From NCBI GenBank assembly GCA_963845975.1, contig CAWJUD010000002.1:2108001-2172000 (forward strand): a DNA stretch of 64,000 bases, read 5' to 3'. Each line of letters opens with the position of its first letter. Position 1 is the stretch's first letter. The DNA is from JBEKIK01 sp963845975 (lineage in GTDB: Bacteria > Planctomycetota > Planctomycetia > Pirellulales > Thermoguttaceae). Below the pieces are notes generated by a model, which did no database searches, was not told where the DNA came from, and saw nothing but the letters and a program-made list of their open reading frames with translations. Below, one piece after another: positions 18,659 to 28,052 of this stretch. A program made the translations under genes and the position numbers.

Positions 18659-19870
18659 TTAACGCTCCAAGGCTTGCCTCAAGTCAGCTATGAGATCTTC
18701 AGGATTTTCGATGCCGCAAGAGATGCGGATCATGTTATCGGGAATTTTAAACTCGCGCCGCGCTTTTGGGCTGAACTCCAAAAAACTCAATACCCGAGGC
18801 TGTTCGATGAGCGATTCCACCCCGCCCAGACTCGCTCCGATGCGTGGAATCTTAACGGCATCGACTATGGCCGATGTCTGGCGGATATCGGCGCCCTTGA
18901 CCAGAAAGGTTATCAGCCCGCCGAAACCGGTCATCTGGCGTTTTGCCGTTTCGTGGTATTCGTGGCTGGGAAGCCCGGGATAATAAACCTTTTCCACGCG
19001 CGGGTGCCGTTCAAGAAATTCGGCCACCGCCTGGCCGTTTTCATTGTGACGTTGCATGCGCAACTCCAGGGTTTTCAGTCCCCGCAGTAAAAGGTAAATG
19101 TTATGCGGAGCGTTGACCATGCCCAGCAGGCCCCGCAAATTACGCAATGGTTCGATTTTCTCGGCCGTGCTGATGATCGCGCCGCCAAGCATGTCGTTGT
19201 GTCCGGCAAGATACTTTGTGCAAGAGTGGAGCACATAGTCGATGCCATATTCCAGTGGCCGCTGGTTCATCGGCGAGCCTATGGTCGAGTCGATGACCGT
19301 TTCCACGTTGTATCTGCGCCCGATGGCGGCAAAGCGTTCGTAGTCGATTACGCTTAGATGCGGATTGGTGGGCGATTCGCTTATTATCAACCGCGTGGAA
19401 GGATTAATAACGGACTCTAGTCGTTCGTAATCGGCGGTCGGTACAATATGTGTTTTTAAACCGAAATTAGGGAGAATTTCAGCACATAATTCCCGCGTGC
19501 GGTGATAGCACTCATCGAATAAAGCAATTTCATCGCCGGCCTTCAATTTCCCCAGCAGCAATCCGACAATCGCCGACATGCCCGAGGAATATAATAACGC
19601 TTCTTCACCGCCTTCCAGCGCGGCCAGTTTCCGCTCTGCTACTTTTTCGCTGGGGTTGCCGTATCGGGCGTATTCTTCGCGAGGCAGTTTCTGTTCCACG
19701 TAATCGATAATCGATTGCGTGTTGGGGAATGTGAAAGTGGCGGTGCAGAAGATCGGGTCGGTTATCGAGTTGCTCGGTTTTTGCCGGGCCTCGCCCGCAT
19801 GCACAGCCTGCGTCGACAAACCCTGTTTTGACGTGTTTTTTTCAGCTTTTTCAGATTTGTTTTGTGTCAT
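18659..19870 (-). CDS. Cys/Met-metabolism PLP-dependent enzyme (cystathionine synthase/lyase type)
   Basis: A 403-residue fold-type I PLP enzyme. Landmarks are GLSTQAVHAGEA near the N-terminus, the PLP-phosphate loop region LYSSGMSAIVGLL, DECYHRTRELC, and IISESPTNPHLSVIDYE around the cofactor aspartate. The Schiff-base lysine lies in HSCTKYLAGHNDMLGG, and RISCGIENPEDLI is near the end. These belong to the cystathionine gamma-synthase / beta-lyase / methionine gamma-lyase family of sulfur amino-acid metabolism. Sequence reading alone does not separate the activities. No SAM riboswitch pattern was seen in the upstream 250 bp. Confidence 0.85.
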   Translation of the reverse strand: MTQNKSEKAEKNTSKQGLSTQAVHAGEARQKPSNSITDPIFCTATFTFPNTQSIIDYVEQKLPREEYARYGNPSEKVAERKLAALEGGEEALLYSSGMSAIVGLLLGKLKAGDEIALFDECYHRTRELCAEILPNFGLKTHIVPTADYERLESVINPSTRLIISESPTNPHLSVIDYERFAAIGRRYNVETVIDSTIGSPMNQRPLEYGIDYVLHSCTKYLAGHNDMLGGAIISTAEKIEPLRNLRGLLGMVNAPHNIYLLLRGLKTLELRMQRHNENGQAVAEFLERHPRVEKVYYPGLPSHEYHETAKRQMTGFGGLITFLVKGADIRQTSAIVDAVKIPRIGASLGGVESLIEQPRVLSFLEFSPKARREFKIPDNMIRISCGIENPEDLIADLRQALER

Positions 19871-20655
19871 GTTAATGAATTTTGTTCGTTTATCCGCGAC
19901 CGGGCACCGACCGAAGGTTGGTCGGGAAACGATCGATCATTAAAAATATAGCCATAAAAAAACCACGACTTACACCATACAGGACAGTCGCGGCTTGCTT
20001 GAAAACCGAATTATATCGTTCACCGCGGTCTATTTATTCGCGATTTCACGATGGCTCTTTAGCAGGTTCTGGCTGCAAGCGGCCGCAAATCCCATTTAGA
20101 ATGATTATATACTTTCAGAACATGTTAGCAAGTATATAACTAAACTTCATGGCAAGTAAAATGGTTATGTTTCAAGTGAACAGTTATTAACCTGAGTTTC
20201 GTCTAACGAATCTGTCTATTGCCCCGGAGGGGCTTTGTCGTGATGCCAGTGCCCCGGAGGGGCTTTGTCGTGTAGCCAGGGACGTGAGTCCCTGGTGCGG
20301 GTTATAATGTCGGATCAAGCCCTGAAAGGGCGACATTAATAGGCATCTTCCACTACAATGTCGCCCTTTCAGGGCTTTTGAATTTTCGTATCCTATTTCT
20401 CGGCGGCTGACGCCGCCGGCTACACGACTAAGCCCCTCCGGGGCAAAATATCACCGAACCTTATCCAAAACCCAGGTTATTATATCTCCCATTATATCTC
20501 CTATCGCTAAGATGTTTTGTTCATTTATGCTATCTAACTTTGGCTAAAGCCCCTATTTTGTCTTGACCTGAAGTAATCCAATTTCCATAATCCGCCGATT
20601 TGATTTCTAGCCGATCCCCGGGGCAATATGAATTCTATTTCTGAGGTGTAGTTCG
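19871..20655. other. Intergenic region holding a repeat element, no gene
   Basis: A gap of 785 bp. It contains a hairpin near the PLP gene (CCGACC-GAAG-GGTTGGTCGG type, about 19910-19930) and the nested inverted-repeat element described separately. The rest is AT-rich. No ORF with family resemblance was found. Confidence 0.5.
20221..20444. repeat. Nested inverted-repeat element
   Basis: Two direct copies of GCCCCGGAGGGGCTTTGTCG begin at 20221 and 20251. The second, extended to 20277, is matched by its inverted copy at 20418-20444 with one mismatch. Inside, a 21-bp perfect inverted repeat (AAGCCCTGAAAGGGCGACAT plus one T, 20318-20338, and its complement at 20356-20376) forms a second stem. 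The layout suggests a small non-autonomous or structured interspersed repeat; no ORF is inside. Confidence 0.7.
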
Positions 20656-21237
20656 ATGTTTCGCCACCGCCTTTTTCTGTTGACCGTATCTCTTCTTGTA
20701 ATCGCGCTATTAGACGGTTGCCAATCCCCATATAAGTCCGACCAAGGGGCTTTGTTCGGCGGTTTGTTGGGGGCGGGCACCGGAGCAGCCGTCGGCAGTG
20801 CCGTACATAATCCATTAGCCGGGGCCGCCATCGGCGCAGGCGTCGGCGCCCTAAGCGGCGCTGCTGTAGGCAGCGCTCTTGACGAGCAGGATGCCAGAAA
20901 CCGCGCCATGATTGCTCAACAATATGGACGCCCCATTTCGCCCAACCCTGTGACGGTCCCCGACGTTATCAACATGACCAGGGCCGGAGTGGATGAAGAA
21001 CTCATCTTCAACCACGTGCGGACCCACGGCGTGGCTGCCCCAATACAAGCCCAAGACGTCATCGTTCTACAGCAGCAAAACGTGAGCAAGCGCGTAATCG
21101 CCATCATGCAGGAACCGCCGGTTGTTCAGCCCCAGCCCATGGTTATCCAGCAGGCGCCGCCCCCGGTGGTCGTAGAGGAATATCCCTATGTGCATGCCTA
21201 CTGGGGACCGCCTTACTATTATCGCCGCCATTGGTAA
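20656..21237 (+). CDS. Glycine-zipper lipoprotein
   Basis: A 193-residue envelope protein. The lipoprotein signal is LLTVSLLVIALLDGC. The glycine-zipper region (about residues 32-75) has GGLLGAGTGAAVGSAVHN then AGAAIGAGVGALSGAAVG, which typically forms membrane-inserting helical hairpins. A helical domain (VINMTRAGVDEELIFNHVR) and a Pro/Gln/Tyr-rich tail ending YYYRRHW follow. Likely outer-membrane or periplasmic with a structural role; no enzyme motif is present. Confidence 0.75.
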   Translation: MFRHRLFLLTVSLLVIALLDGCQSPYKSDQGALFGGLLGAGTGAAVGSAVHNPLAGAAIGAGVGALSGAAVGSALDEQDARNRAMIAQQYGRPISPNPVTVPDVINMTRAGVDEELIFNHVRTHGVAAPIQAQDVIVLQQQNVSKRVIAIMQEPPVVQPQPMVIQQAPPPVVVEEYPYVHAYWGPPYYYRRHW

Positions 21238-21463
21238 GATGTTGCGAATAAAAATGGCCCCGGCTCTCTGCAAATAAACCGCTTATGGTTTTGCAATATC
21301 TATAATATTTATCCCGACTTCTCCCTTTCTGCCCTTCACACTCTTCTCGCTCTTTTTACCAATCCAGCGCGAATCTGAAAAGAATCGGCATAAAAAATCC
21401 GGCTGGAACCATTCACCCCGGCCTCATTTGACCGTATGATATGGGTCTGTTAAAGGTCCTATC

Positions 21464-23863
21464 ATGCACCGCGCTGTAATCGATAATCTTGAAGCCTTTT
21501 TGCCCCGATTCGGGCTGAGTGAATTTCGCTATGGTCAGAAGGAAGTCATTTTGACCGTGCTCGCCGGGCAGGACTGCCTGTGCGTGATGCCCACCGGCGG
21601 AGGAAAAAGCCTCTGTTATCAATTGCCCGCGGTTGTCCTTAACGGATTAACCCTAGTCGTTTCGCCGCTTATCGCCTTGATGAAAGATCAGGTCGACCAG
21701 CTCCATGCCTTGGGACTACCGGTCACTTTCATCAATAGCACCATTTCGCTTGCCGAGCAGAACAACCGGCTCTCGCGCATGGCTGCCGGCGAATATCGCA
21801 TGGCCTACGTCGTGCCCGAACGATTCCGCAGCGGCAAGTTCATCGACGCCGTGCGGGCGGTGGGAATAAAATTGCTGGCCGTCGACGAGGCCCACTGCAT
21901 CAGTCAGTGGGGGCACGATTTTCGTCCTGATTACGCCCGGCTGGGTTATTTCCGGCGGATTCTCGACAATCCCCCCGCCATTGCTTTAACCGCCACCGCC
22001 ACCGACAACGTCCGCCGCGACATTATCGAACAACTCGATCTCCACGATCCGCGAACCTTCATCACGGGTTTCGAAAGGCCCAATCTTTTTTACCAGGTCC
22101 TTGCCCCTCAGGGCGAACGCCAAAAAACCGAGATGCTTTTGCAGTTTCTCGGCGAAACGCCCGGCCCGGGCATCATCTATGCCTCGACACGAAAACGCTC
22201 CGAAGAAGTCGCCCAACTGCTCGCGGCCCAAACCAAGCGCCGGATCGCCGTGTACCACGCCGGCATGCTGCCCGACCAGCGCCGCGCCGCTCAGGACGCC
22301 TTCATGAACGGCCGCTGCGATATCGTCGTCGCCACGAACGCCTTTGGCATGGGCATCGATAAGGCCGACGTCCGCTCCGTGGTGCACTATAACATTCCCG
22401 GCAGCCTGGAAGCCTACTATCAAGAGGCCGGCCGCGCAGGCCGCGACGGGCAACAATCGCGTTGCCTTATGCTCTACAGCGGATCGGACATCTACATTCA
22501 AAGATTTTTCATCGACAGCGCCTATCCCGACCGCGAGTTCATCGCCCAAGTTTACGAGTTTCTCCGCGGCCTCGACGACGACCCCATCGAACTCACGCAA
22601 CAAGAGATAAAAGAAAACCTCAATTTATCTTTAAGCGCCGAAGGCGTGGGCAACTGCGAACGAGTCTTGGAAGGCGCCGGCGTGTTGGAACGTCTTATGT
22701 CCGCGCAAAATCTGGCCTCGGTCCGCATCGACAGCGACCTGCCTTCCCTGGTCGATCTGCTCCCCAAGCAGGCCAAGGTGCAGCGCAAAGTGCTCCGGGC
22801 GGTCGAGCGCCTGGTGGGCAGGCGCAGGCAGGAATTGATCCCCTTTTCCCCCAACCGCCTGGCGATCGGTGATGAAATCGATCAACCCTCGGTCTTGCAC
22901 GCCTTGCACGAACTCAACCGCTTGGAGGCCTTCACTTACGTACCGCCCTTTCGCGGCCGGGCAATCCGCATGATACGCCGCGATCTGCCCTTCGATAAAC
23001 TCGGCATCGACTTCGCGGCCCTGGAACGCCGTAAAGCGTCGGAGTTGCAAAAACTCAACCAGATAGTGAGTTTCGCCTTGAGCGGATCCTGCCGGCAGCG
23101 TGAAATCCTCCGCTATTTCGGCGAAAAAAATCCCGCTCGCTGCGGGCATTGCGACAATTGCGGGCAACAACCGATTGCTGAGGTAAAAACATCAGAAATC
23201 CAGCAAATCCCCAGCGGCAAGTCGCTCGAAGCGGTGCTCATGGTGCTTAGCGGCGTGGCCCGCACCGAAGCCCGCTTCGCCTGCGGAAAAAATCTTATCG
23301 CACAGATGCTCTGCGGCTCCGGAAACGAGAAAGTGAAAAAACTGGGCCTCGATCGGCTGAGCACTTTCGCTCTATTGAAACATTTAAAACAGCCGGAGGT
23401 CGTCACGCTGATAGAAGCCCTGATTTCAATAGGATGCCTCGAGCAAGAGGAAATCGATAAATTCCGGCCCGTGGTAAAACTCACCGACTTCGGCAACGAT
23501 GCAATGAGGGCCAAAACCCAGCTACAAAATCCACTGCCGATTCCAATAGATCTCTTTCACAAAATCCACGGCGACGAGATAAGCGTTTCTAAATCGCCCC
23601 CGCCGGATAAAAAAGCCGCCCCGGAAGTATCGCATAAGAACGACGCTGAGTTGTTTGATGCATTAAAACGTTGGCGTTTGGATATTGCCCACGAATCAGG
23701 GATTTCCGCTTTTCGCATTCTTTACAACACTGCCTTGAATGAACTGGTAACCCGACGACCGCAATCCGCATCGGAATTGCTCGAGATCAAGGGCATCGGG
23801 CCCGCCAAGGCAAAACAATTCGGCCAATCTCTGCTCGAAATCATTGCCGAATACGCCGTTTAG
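21464..23863 (+). CDS. recQ: ATP-dependent DNA helicase RecQ
   Basis: A 799-residue superfamily 2 helicase acting 3'-5' in DNA repair and recombination. Motifs in order are FRYGQKEVI (Q-motif), MPTGGGKSLCYQLPA (Walker A, about residues 42-56), VDEAHCISQWGHDFRPDY (DEAH box and RecQ loop), ALTATAT, VATNAFGMGIDKADVR and YQEAGRAGRDG. A zinc-binding segment with CRQREILRYFGE and CGHCDNCGQQ follows, then a winged-helix region. The HRDC domain is at the C-terminus (ESGISAFRILYNTALNELVTRRPQSA, split here only by reading). It is longer than E. coli RecQ (about 610) because of extra sequence between the RQC and HRDC parts. The start ATG has only a weak upstream purine stretch. Confidence 0.95.
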   Translation: MHRAVIDNLEAFLPRFGLSEFRYGQKEVILTVLAGQDCLCVMPTGGGKSLCYQLPAVVLNGLTLVVSPLIALMKDQVDQLHALGLPVTFINSTISLAEQNNRLSRMAAGEYRMAYVVPERFRSGKFIDAVRAVGIKLLAVDEAHCISQWGHDFRPDYARLGYFRRILDNPPAIALTATATDNVRRDIIEQLDLHDPRTFITGFERPNLFYQVLAPQGERQKTEMLLQFLGETPGPGIIYASTRKRSEEVAQLLAAQTKRRIAVYHAGMLPDQRRAAQDAFMNGRCDIVVATNAFGMGIDKADVRSVVHYNIPGSLEAYYQEAGRAGRDGQQSRCLMLYSGSDIYIQRFFIDSAYPDREFIAQVYEFLRGLDDDPIELTQQEIKENLNLSLSAEGVGNCERVLEGAGVLERLMSAQNLASVRIDSDLPSLVDLLPKQAKVQRKVLRAVERLVGRRRQELIPFSPNRLAIGDEIDQPSVLHALHELNRLEAFTYVPPFRGRAIRMIRRDLPFDKLGIDFAALERRKASELQKLNQIVSFALSGSCRQREILRYFGEKNPARCGHCDNCGQQPIAEVKTSEIQQIPSGKSLEAVLMVLSGVARTEARFACGKNLIAQMLCGSGNEKVKKLGLDRLSTFALLKHLKQPEVVTLIEALISIGCLEQEEIDKFRPVVKLTDFGNDAMRAKTQLQNPLPIPIDLFHKIHGDEISVSKSPPPDKKAAPEVSHKNDAELFDALKRWRLDIAHESGISAFRILYNTALNELVTRRPQSASELLEIKGIGPAKAKQFGQSLLEIIAEYAV

Positions 23864-24175
23864 CCTGGCAATCGAATCGGGCGTTTTTTCGTGGATGTTA
23901 ACGTGTCATAATTTTTCCGAGACTCGACAGCCGCGGCCGGGCACCGACATCAAGCTCGGTCTGGTAGCTCCCTTCAAAAAATAACCTCCATGGCTTTTTC
24001 AACAAAAACCGAACAAAATATCAAGATAATTTACCCAATAGGGGGGCCGGCCATCGATATTTCCACACCTATCCGATACAATTCATAGGGTAAATTTTAT
24101 AAAGTACATATCCTCCCGATTATTAAGACGGCACGTCAACGGCCGGCATCCAAATAATTATGGAACAATTAGTCA
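23864..24175. other. Intergenic region before ftsH
   Basis: 312 bp. It contains the string CCGGGCACCGACATC, similar to a string near 19905 and, inverted, near 38205: a short interspersed motif. The promoter of ftsH should lie here. No ORF or RNA is recognised. Confidence 0.45.
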
Positions 24176-26089
24176 ATGGACGATCAAAAAGATAAAAATC
24201 AATTACCGCCCCCTCCCGACAAGCCGCTCCCAAAGCCCGTCCGCGGTAATTCCGTTTTCTGGCTCCTGTTGATACTGATAGCCGTGCTTGCTGTGGTGTA
24301 CTATACCTCCGACCGCACCAAGCGGTCCGAAATCTCTTACGGCGATTTCCGCATTCAACTGGACAAAAAAAATATCTCCAAGGTAAAGATTCAGGGCTCC
24401 ACGGCCTATGGCGAATTCAAAACTCCGCCTCCCAAATTGGAACCGAAATTCACCACCATCTTGCCGCCCTACGCCTCGATAGACGAAGGACTGGACCACC
24501 AACTCCGCGATCAACTCGGCGCCAATTACGAAGTCGCCGAACCCAGCGACAGCACCTTTACCGTGCTCTCGGTTTATCTGCTCGTCTCGGTCGCGATGAT
24601 TGCCGGATTGTGGTTCATGTTCCGCAGGGCCCGCGATTCCATCTTCACCGGCGGACTGCTGGGCGGGTTCAGCAAAAGCGGCGCACGCCGCTACGATGCC
24701 GGCGATAAATCGGTCACCTTCGACGACGTGGCCGGCCTGGAAGGTGTCAAGCACGAACTCGAAGAGGTCGTGGAATTCCTCAAAAATCCGCAAAAATTCC
24801 AGCGCCTAGGCGCCCGCGTGCCCAAGGGCATTCTACTCATGGGCCCGCCCGGCGCCGGAAAAACCCTGCTTGCCCGGGCAGTGGCCGGCGAGGCCGGAGT
24901 GCCATTCTTCTCCATCAACGGATCGGAATTCATCCAGATGTTCGTGGGCGTGGGCGCGGGCCGGGTCCGCGATCTGTTCAACACCGCCAAGGAAAACGCC
25001 CCGGCCATACTTTTTATCGATGAAATCGACGCCGTCGGACGCCATCGCGGCGCAGGCATCGGCGGCGGGCACGACGAACGCGAACAAACGCTCAACCAAA
25101 TCCTCAGCGAAATGGACGGCTTCACCCAAACCGTATCGGTCATCGTCATGGCCGCCTCCAACCGCCCGGACGTCCTCGATCCGGCCCTTTTGCGCCCGGG
25201 CCGCTTCGACCGCCACATTACCGTCGATCGCCCCAACCTCAAGGGCCGGCAGGCAATCTTCAAAGTCCATTCCCGCGATGTCCCCCTGGCGCCCGACGTG
25301 GACCTGGAACGCCTGGCCGCCGGCACCGTCGGCCTGACCGGGGCCGACATCCAGAACCTGGTCAACGAGGCCGCTCTCTGGGCCAGCCGAAACGACAAGA
25401 AAAACGTCGATATGGCCGACTTCGAATACGCCCGCGACAAAGTCCTCATGGGCGCTAAACGCGAAGAAGTCCTCACAGGCAGGGAAAAGTCCATGGCGGC
25501 CTATCACGAGTCCGGCCATGTCCTGCTGGCCTGGTTCATGCCCTCCGGCGACCGCGTGCACAAAGTCTCCATCATTCCCCGCGGCCGTGCATTGGGCGTC
25601 ACGCAACTCCTGCCCGAGGAAGATCGACTGAACATCAGCGAATCGGAATTGCACATCCGCCTGGTAATCGGCCTCGGAGGCCGGGCGGCGGAAAAAATGA
25701 TCTTCGACGAATTCAGCGCCGGGGCCGAAAACGATCTGAACAACGTCACCCAACTCGCCCGCCGCATGGTCACCTACTGGGGAATGAGCGATCGCCTGGG
25801 TCCGGTGGCCTTCCGCGACAGCGAAGACCATCCCTTCCTGGGCAAGGAGATGACCGAACCCCGCCGCTACAGCGAACACACGGCCCAACTAATCGACGAG
25901 GAAATTTCCCGCATCCTGCACGAAGCCTCGGACAAGGCCTTTGATCTATTGACCCGCCACCGCGACAAACTCGAAATCCTGGCCAAGGCCCTGGAAAAAT
26001 CCGAGACCCTGGACGAGGCCGACATAGAAGAAGTAATCGGCCCGCCCGCCTACAAGCAAAACGGCGTGGGGGCGAAGGACGCTAAGTAG
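24176..26089 (+). CDS. ftsH: ATP-dependent zinc metalloprotease FtsH
   Basis: A 637-residue membrane-anchored AAA protease that degrades misfolded membrane and regulatory proteins. Two transmembrane segments (about residues 27-45 and 128-150) flank a small periplasmic domain. The AAA module has Walker A GPPGAGKT (223-230), the pore motif FVGVGAGR, Walker B ILFIDEID (278-285) and the second region of homology RPGRFDRHI. The zinc site is HESGH at 444-448, with the third acidic ligand in AGAENDLNNVT. All expected catalytic residues are present and the length is normal. A Pro-rich N-terminal tail (PPPPDKPLPKPVR) precedes the first membrane helix. Confidence 0.96.
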   Translation: MDDQKDKNQLPPPPDKPLPKPVRGNSVFWLLLILIAVLAVVYYTSDRTKRSEISYGDFRIQLDKKNISKVKIQGSTAYGEFKTPPPKLEPKFTTILPPYASIDEGLDHQLRDQLGANYEVAEPSDSTFTVLSVYLLVSVAMIAGLWFMFRRARDSIFTGGLLGGFSKSGARRYDAGDKSVTFDDVAGLEGVKHELEEVVEFLKNPQKFQRLGARVPKGILLMGPPGAGKTLLARAVAGEAGVPFFSINGSEFIQMFVGVGAGRVRDLFNTAKENAPAILFIDEIDAVGRHRGAGIGGGHDEREQTLNQILSEMDGFTQTVSVIVMAASNRPDVLDPALLRPGRFDRHITVDRPNLKGRQAIFKVHSRDVPLAPDVDLERLAAGTVGLTGADIQNLVNEAALWASRNDKKNVDMADFEYARDKVLMGAKREEVLTGREKSMAAYHESGHVLLAWFMPSGDRVHKVSIIPRGRALGVTQLLPEEDRLNISESELHIRLVIGLGGRAAEKMIFDEFSAGAENDLNNVTQLARRMVTYWGMSDRLGPVAFRDSEDHPFLGKEMTEPRRYSEHTAQLIDEEISRILHEASDKAFDLLTRHRDKLEILAKALEKSETLDEADIEEVIGPPAYKQNGVGAKDAK

Positions 26090-26135
26090 GGTTCAGGGTT
26101 CAGGGTTTGGGGATTTTGGGTTCAGGATTTAACAT

Positions 26136-26177
26136 TCTCTCCCCTCGCCTTTTGGGAGAGGGGCCGGGGGTGAGGGT
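26136..26177. repeat. REP-like palindrome, uninterrupted
   Basis: CTCTCCCCTCGCC and then GGGAGAGGGGCC followed by GGGGGTGAGGG form a long imperfect hairpin around a TTTT/AAAA loop. It is the same repeat family as the IS targets at 3093 and 31633. Confidence 0.7.
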
Positions 26178-27009
26178 TTGGGGTTCAGGTTCTGGATGGT
26201 TTAACAATTGGGAATTATTTGTCGGGGGTTTGGGAATTTTTGGCTTAGTATGGAGAATCTTATTTTTTGCCCAATGTGAGCAGGCTAAAAGGGTTGAAAA
26301 ATAAGGAGTTACGGTGCCGGTTTTTTGAGCAGTTGAGTGCTTAAAAAGTATCAGGATAAATTTTAAGATCATGGTGCGTGCAAGTATATGGAAAAAAAGC
26401 ACTTGGAATTTTTGGACAGAATATTTCGGCGAGTGAATTATTGGTGAAAGGTCGAGAATTAAACTTTTTGACAAACACAATAAGGGGGGCCGAGTTAAGT
26501 GATTGGAAACTAAAGATATGTAAAAAACGATAGGGGTAAATACACTCAAAAAAAGTTACAAACAGGAATGACAATAATTGGTCATTTTCAGTGTTTTTGG
26601 ATGATTTTGGGGGGGCTTTGGATAAAGTCTGATCGTCTCATTTTCTTTTTTAACGAACGGATTAGCGACATTCTGAATTACGAGATGGCAAAAAGGAGTA
26701 TATGATTTAAGTTGCTGTAGAACCTGCGGATGATGCGCAAGCGTTTCAGCAATGGAACGGTTCTCGGAACCCGCGGCCCGCTGCACATGGAGTCTGCCGG
26801 GGGATGAACGAATGCCCCGAGATTTCGGCAGCAGGGCGTTGCGCGGGGCTTGCTAGCCAGGACCACGTGCAACATATTACTTGTCGATGGGATTCGTTAC
26901 GGCCTCGGAATTCCGCCCTTGACCTAGGCCTGCCACCGATCACAGACCGGCCGGCGTTCGCAGTCCGATGGACGGGCTCTGAATCCATTCCAGGAGGTTG
27001 TGTTATGCC

Positions 27010-27148
27010 GATCCGCATAAGATGCTCCGACAAATCCCTGGACAGGCGTCAAACACCTCAACGCAAAGGGGTTAAGACGCCTTCGGCAGGAGTTTCCGCG
27101 GCGTGTTATACGGACCAGGAAACGAGGACTCCGCAGCTTATGCGGATC
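27010..27148. other. Inverted-repeat-bounded, possibly structured segment
   Basis: GATCCGCATAAG (27010-27021) is repeated exactly inverted as CTTATGCGGATC (27137-27148), enclosing about 115 bp with further small stems. It lies just before the cassette-like methyltransferase unit. It could be an upstream recombination site, a structured RNA or a relic; it does not show a clear attC R'' box. Confidence 0.4.
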
Positions 27149-27160
27149 AGTCTAATCATT

Positions 27161-28003
27161 GTTGGACGGCTCAATTGAGCGAGATGGCGCAACTCCCGAA
27201 CAAGGTGGAGAGACGAAGCCTGAATCCTCGCACTCGGTACATCATGCAGAGAGGGGCGCTTTTCCTGGCGTTCGCCGTGATACTCTTCGTGGCAGCGGGA
27301 AGTCTGGATTGGGTACGGGCGTGGGTCTATGTCATCTACACTGTACTCATGGAGACTTGCATGCTCTTTCTTCTCGTCAGAAAAGCACCCGACATGCTAA
27401 ATGAGCGGGGCAGATTGCACGCTGGCGTGAAAACCTTTGACAAGGTCTTCGCGGTAGCCTGGTTGGCGCTGGCCTTGACCACTCCTGTAGTGGCAGGCTT
27501 TGACGCCGTCAGGTTCGGTTGGTCATCGATGTCGATGGCCGCGGCATATTTGGGCGCAATCCTGATGGCTGTTGGATTTGCGTTGGGCACGTGGGCGATG
27601 GTCGCCAACGAGCACTTCGAGCAATTTGTGCGTATTCAGACGGAGCGCGCCCATCGCGTCGTGACAACCGGACCGTACAAGGTGGTCCGACACCCTGGGT
27701 ATGCCGGGGCTATCATGGGAACACTGGCTACGCCTCTGTTACTGGGCACGTGGTGGACATTCGTGCCTGCTGGGGCGATCGTTCTGCTCTTCATCATCCG
27801 GACGGCACTCGAGGACAAAACGTTGCGGGAGGAATTGGAGGGGTATGAGGCCTACGCTCAACGGACGAACTATCGGCTGTTTCCTTGCATATGGTAGACA
27901 GAAGGATAGACCACACCGGGGAAGGCCGCCGTCCAACAAAGGGCTGCACACGGATCGCCGGCCCGCTGCGCGGTCCGGCGCCCGGTGAGCCCTAGCGTTC
28001 GCC
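27161..28003 (+). mobile_element. Integron gene-cassette-like unit
   Basis: The 5' edge carries GTTGGAC (27161-27167), which fits the attC R' consensus GTTRRRY. After the gene comes GTCCAAC (27931-27937), which fits the R'' consensus RYYYAAC and is the exact complement of that box. A palindromic stretch follows: AGGGCT (27940-27945) pairs with AGCCCT (27988-27993), and CGCCGG (27956-27961) pairs with CCGGCG (27975-27980). The closing box is GTTCGCC, which departs from consensus at two positions. No integron integrase is in the window. This is inference from short motifs. Confidence 0.5.
27184..27897 (+). CDS. Isoprenylcysteine carboxyl methyltransferase-like membrane protein
   Basis: About 237 residues from the ATG at 27184 (MAQLPNKVERRSLNP). 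The longer open frame upstream lacks support. At least five hydrophobic segments (for example GALFLAFAVILFVAAGSLDW and AAYLGAILMAVGFALGTW) are followed by the conserved cytosolic part TTGPYKVVRHPGYAGAIMG. The end has EDKTLREELEGYEAYAQRTNYRLFPCIW, typical of the ICMT/phospholipid-methyltransferase-like family that uses S-adenosylmethionine. The bacterial substrate is unknown. It begins 23 bases after a GTTGGAC box and is followed by an attC-like hairpin, suggesting it travels as a gene cassette. Confidence 0.8.
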   Translation: MAQLPNKVERRSLNPRTRYIMQRGALFLAFAVILFVAAGSLDWVRAWVYVIYTVLMETCMLFLLVRKAPDMLNERGRLHAGVKTFDKVFAVAWLALALTTPVVAGFDAVRFGWSSMSMAAAYLGAILMAVGFALGTWAMVANEHFEQFVRIQTERAHRVVTTGPYKVVRHPGYAGAIMGTLATPLLLGTWWTFVPAGAIVLLFIIRTALEDKTLREELEGYEAYAQRTNYRLFPCIW

Positions 28004-28052
28004 AGTGGTCCCATCTACTCATACGTTTCGTGACGCGTCTCGGGAATGGACC

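Larger units (their letters stand above)
26090..27160. other. Long non-coding region with repeats
   Basis: About 1.07 kb with no convincing gene. It starts with GGGTTCAGG-type repeats (26090-26125) and a REP-like palindrome (26136-26177). An AT-rich, low-complexity stretch runs to about 26740. From about 26750 the composition becomes GC-rich with strong secondary-structure potential, leading into the cassette-like unit. A 124-codon frame at 26804-27178 is open but unlike any family I know. Confidence 0.5.

Noticed and set aside
19871..20150. SAM riboswitch upstream of the Cys/Met-type PLP gene
   Set aside because: The expected conserved helices were not found by eye in the leader; only a simple hairpin is visible.
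26804..27178. A 124-codon frame before the cassette-like unit
   Set aside because: Composition looks non-coding, and it spans the inverted-repeat segment; no family resemblance.
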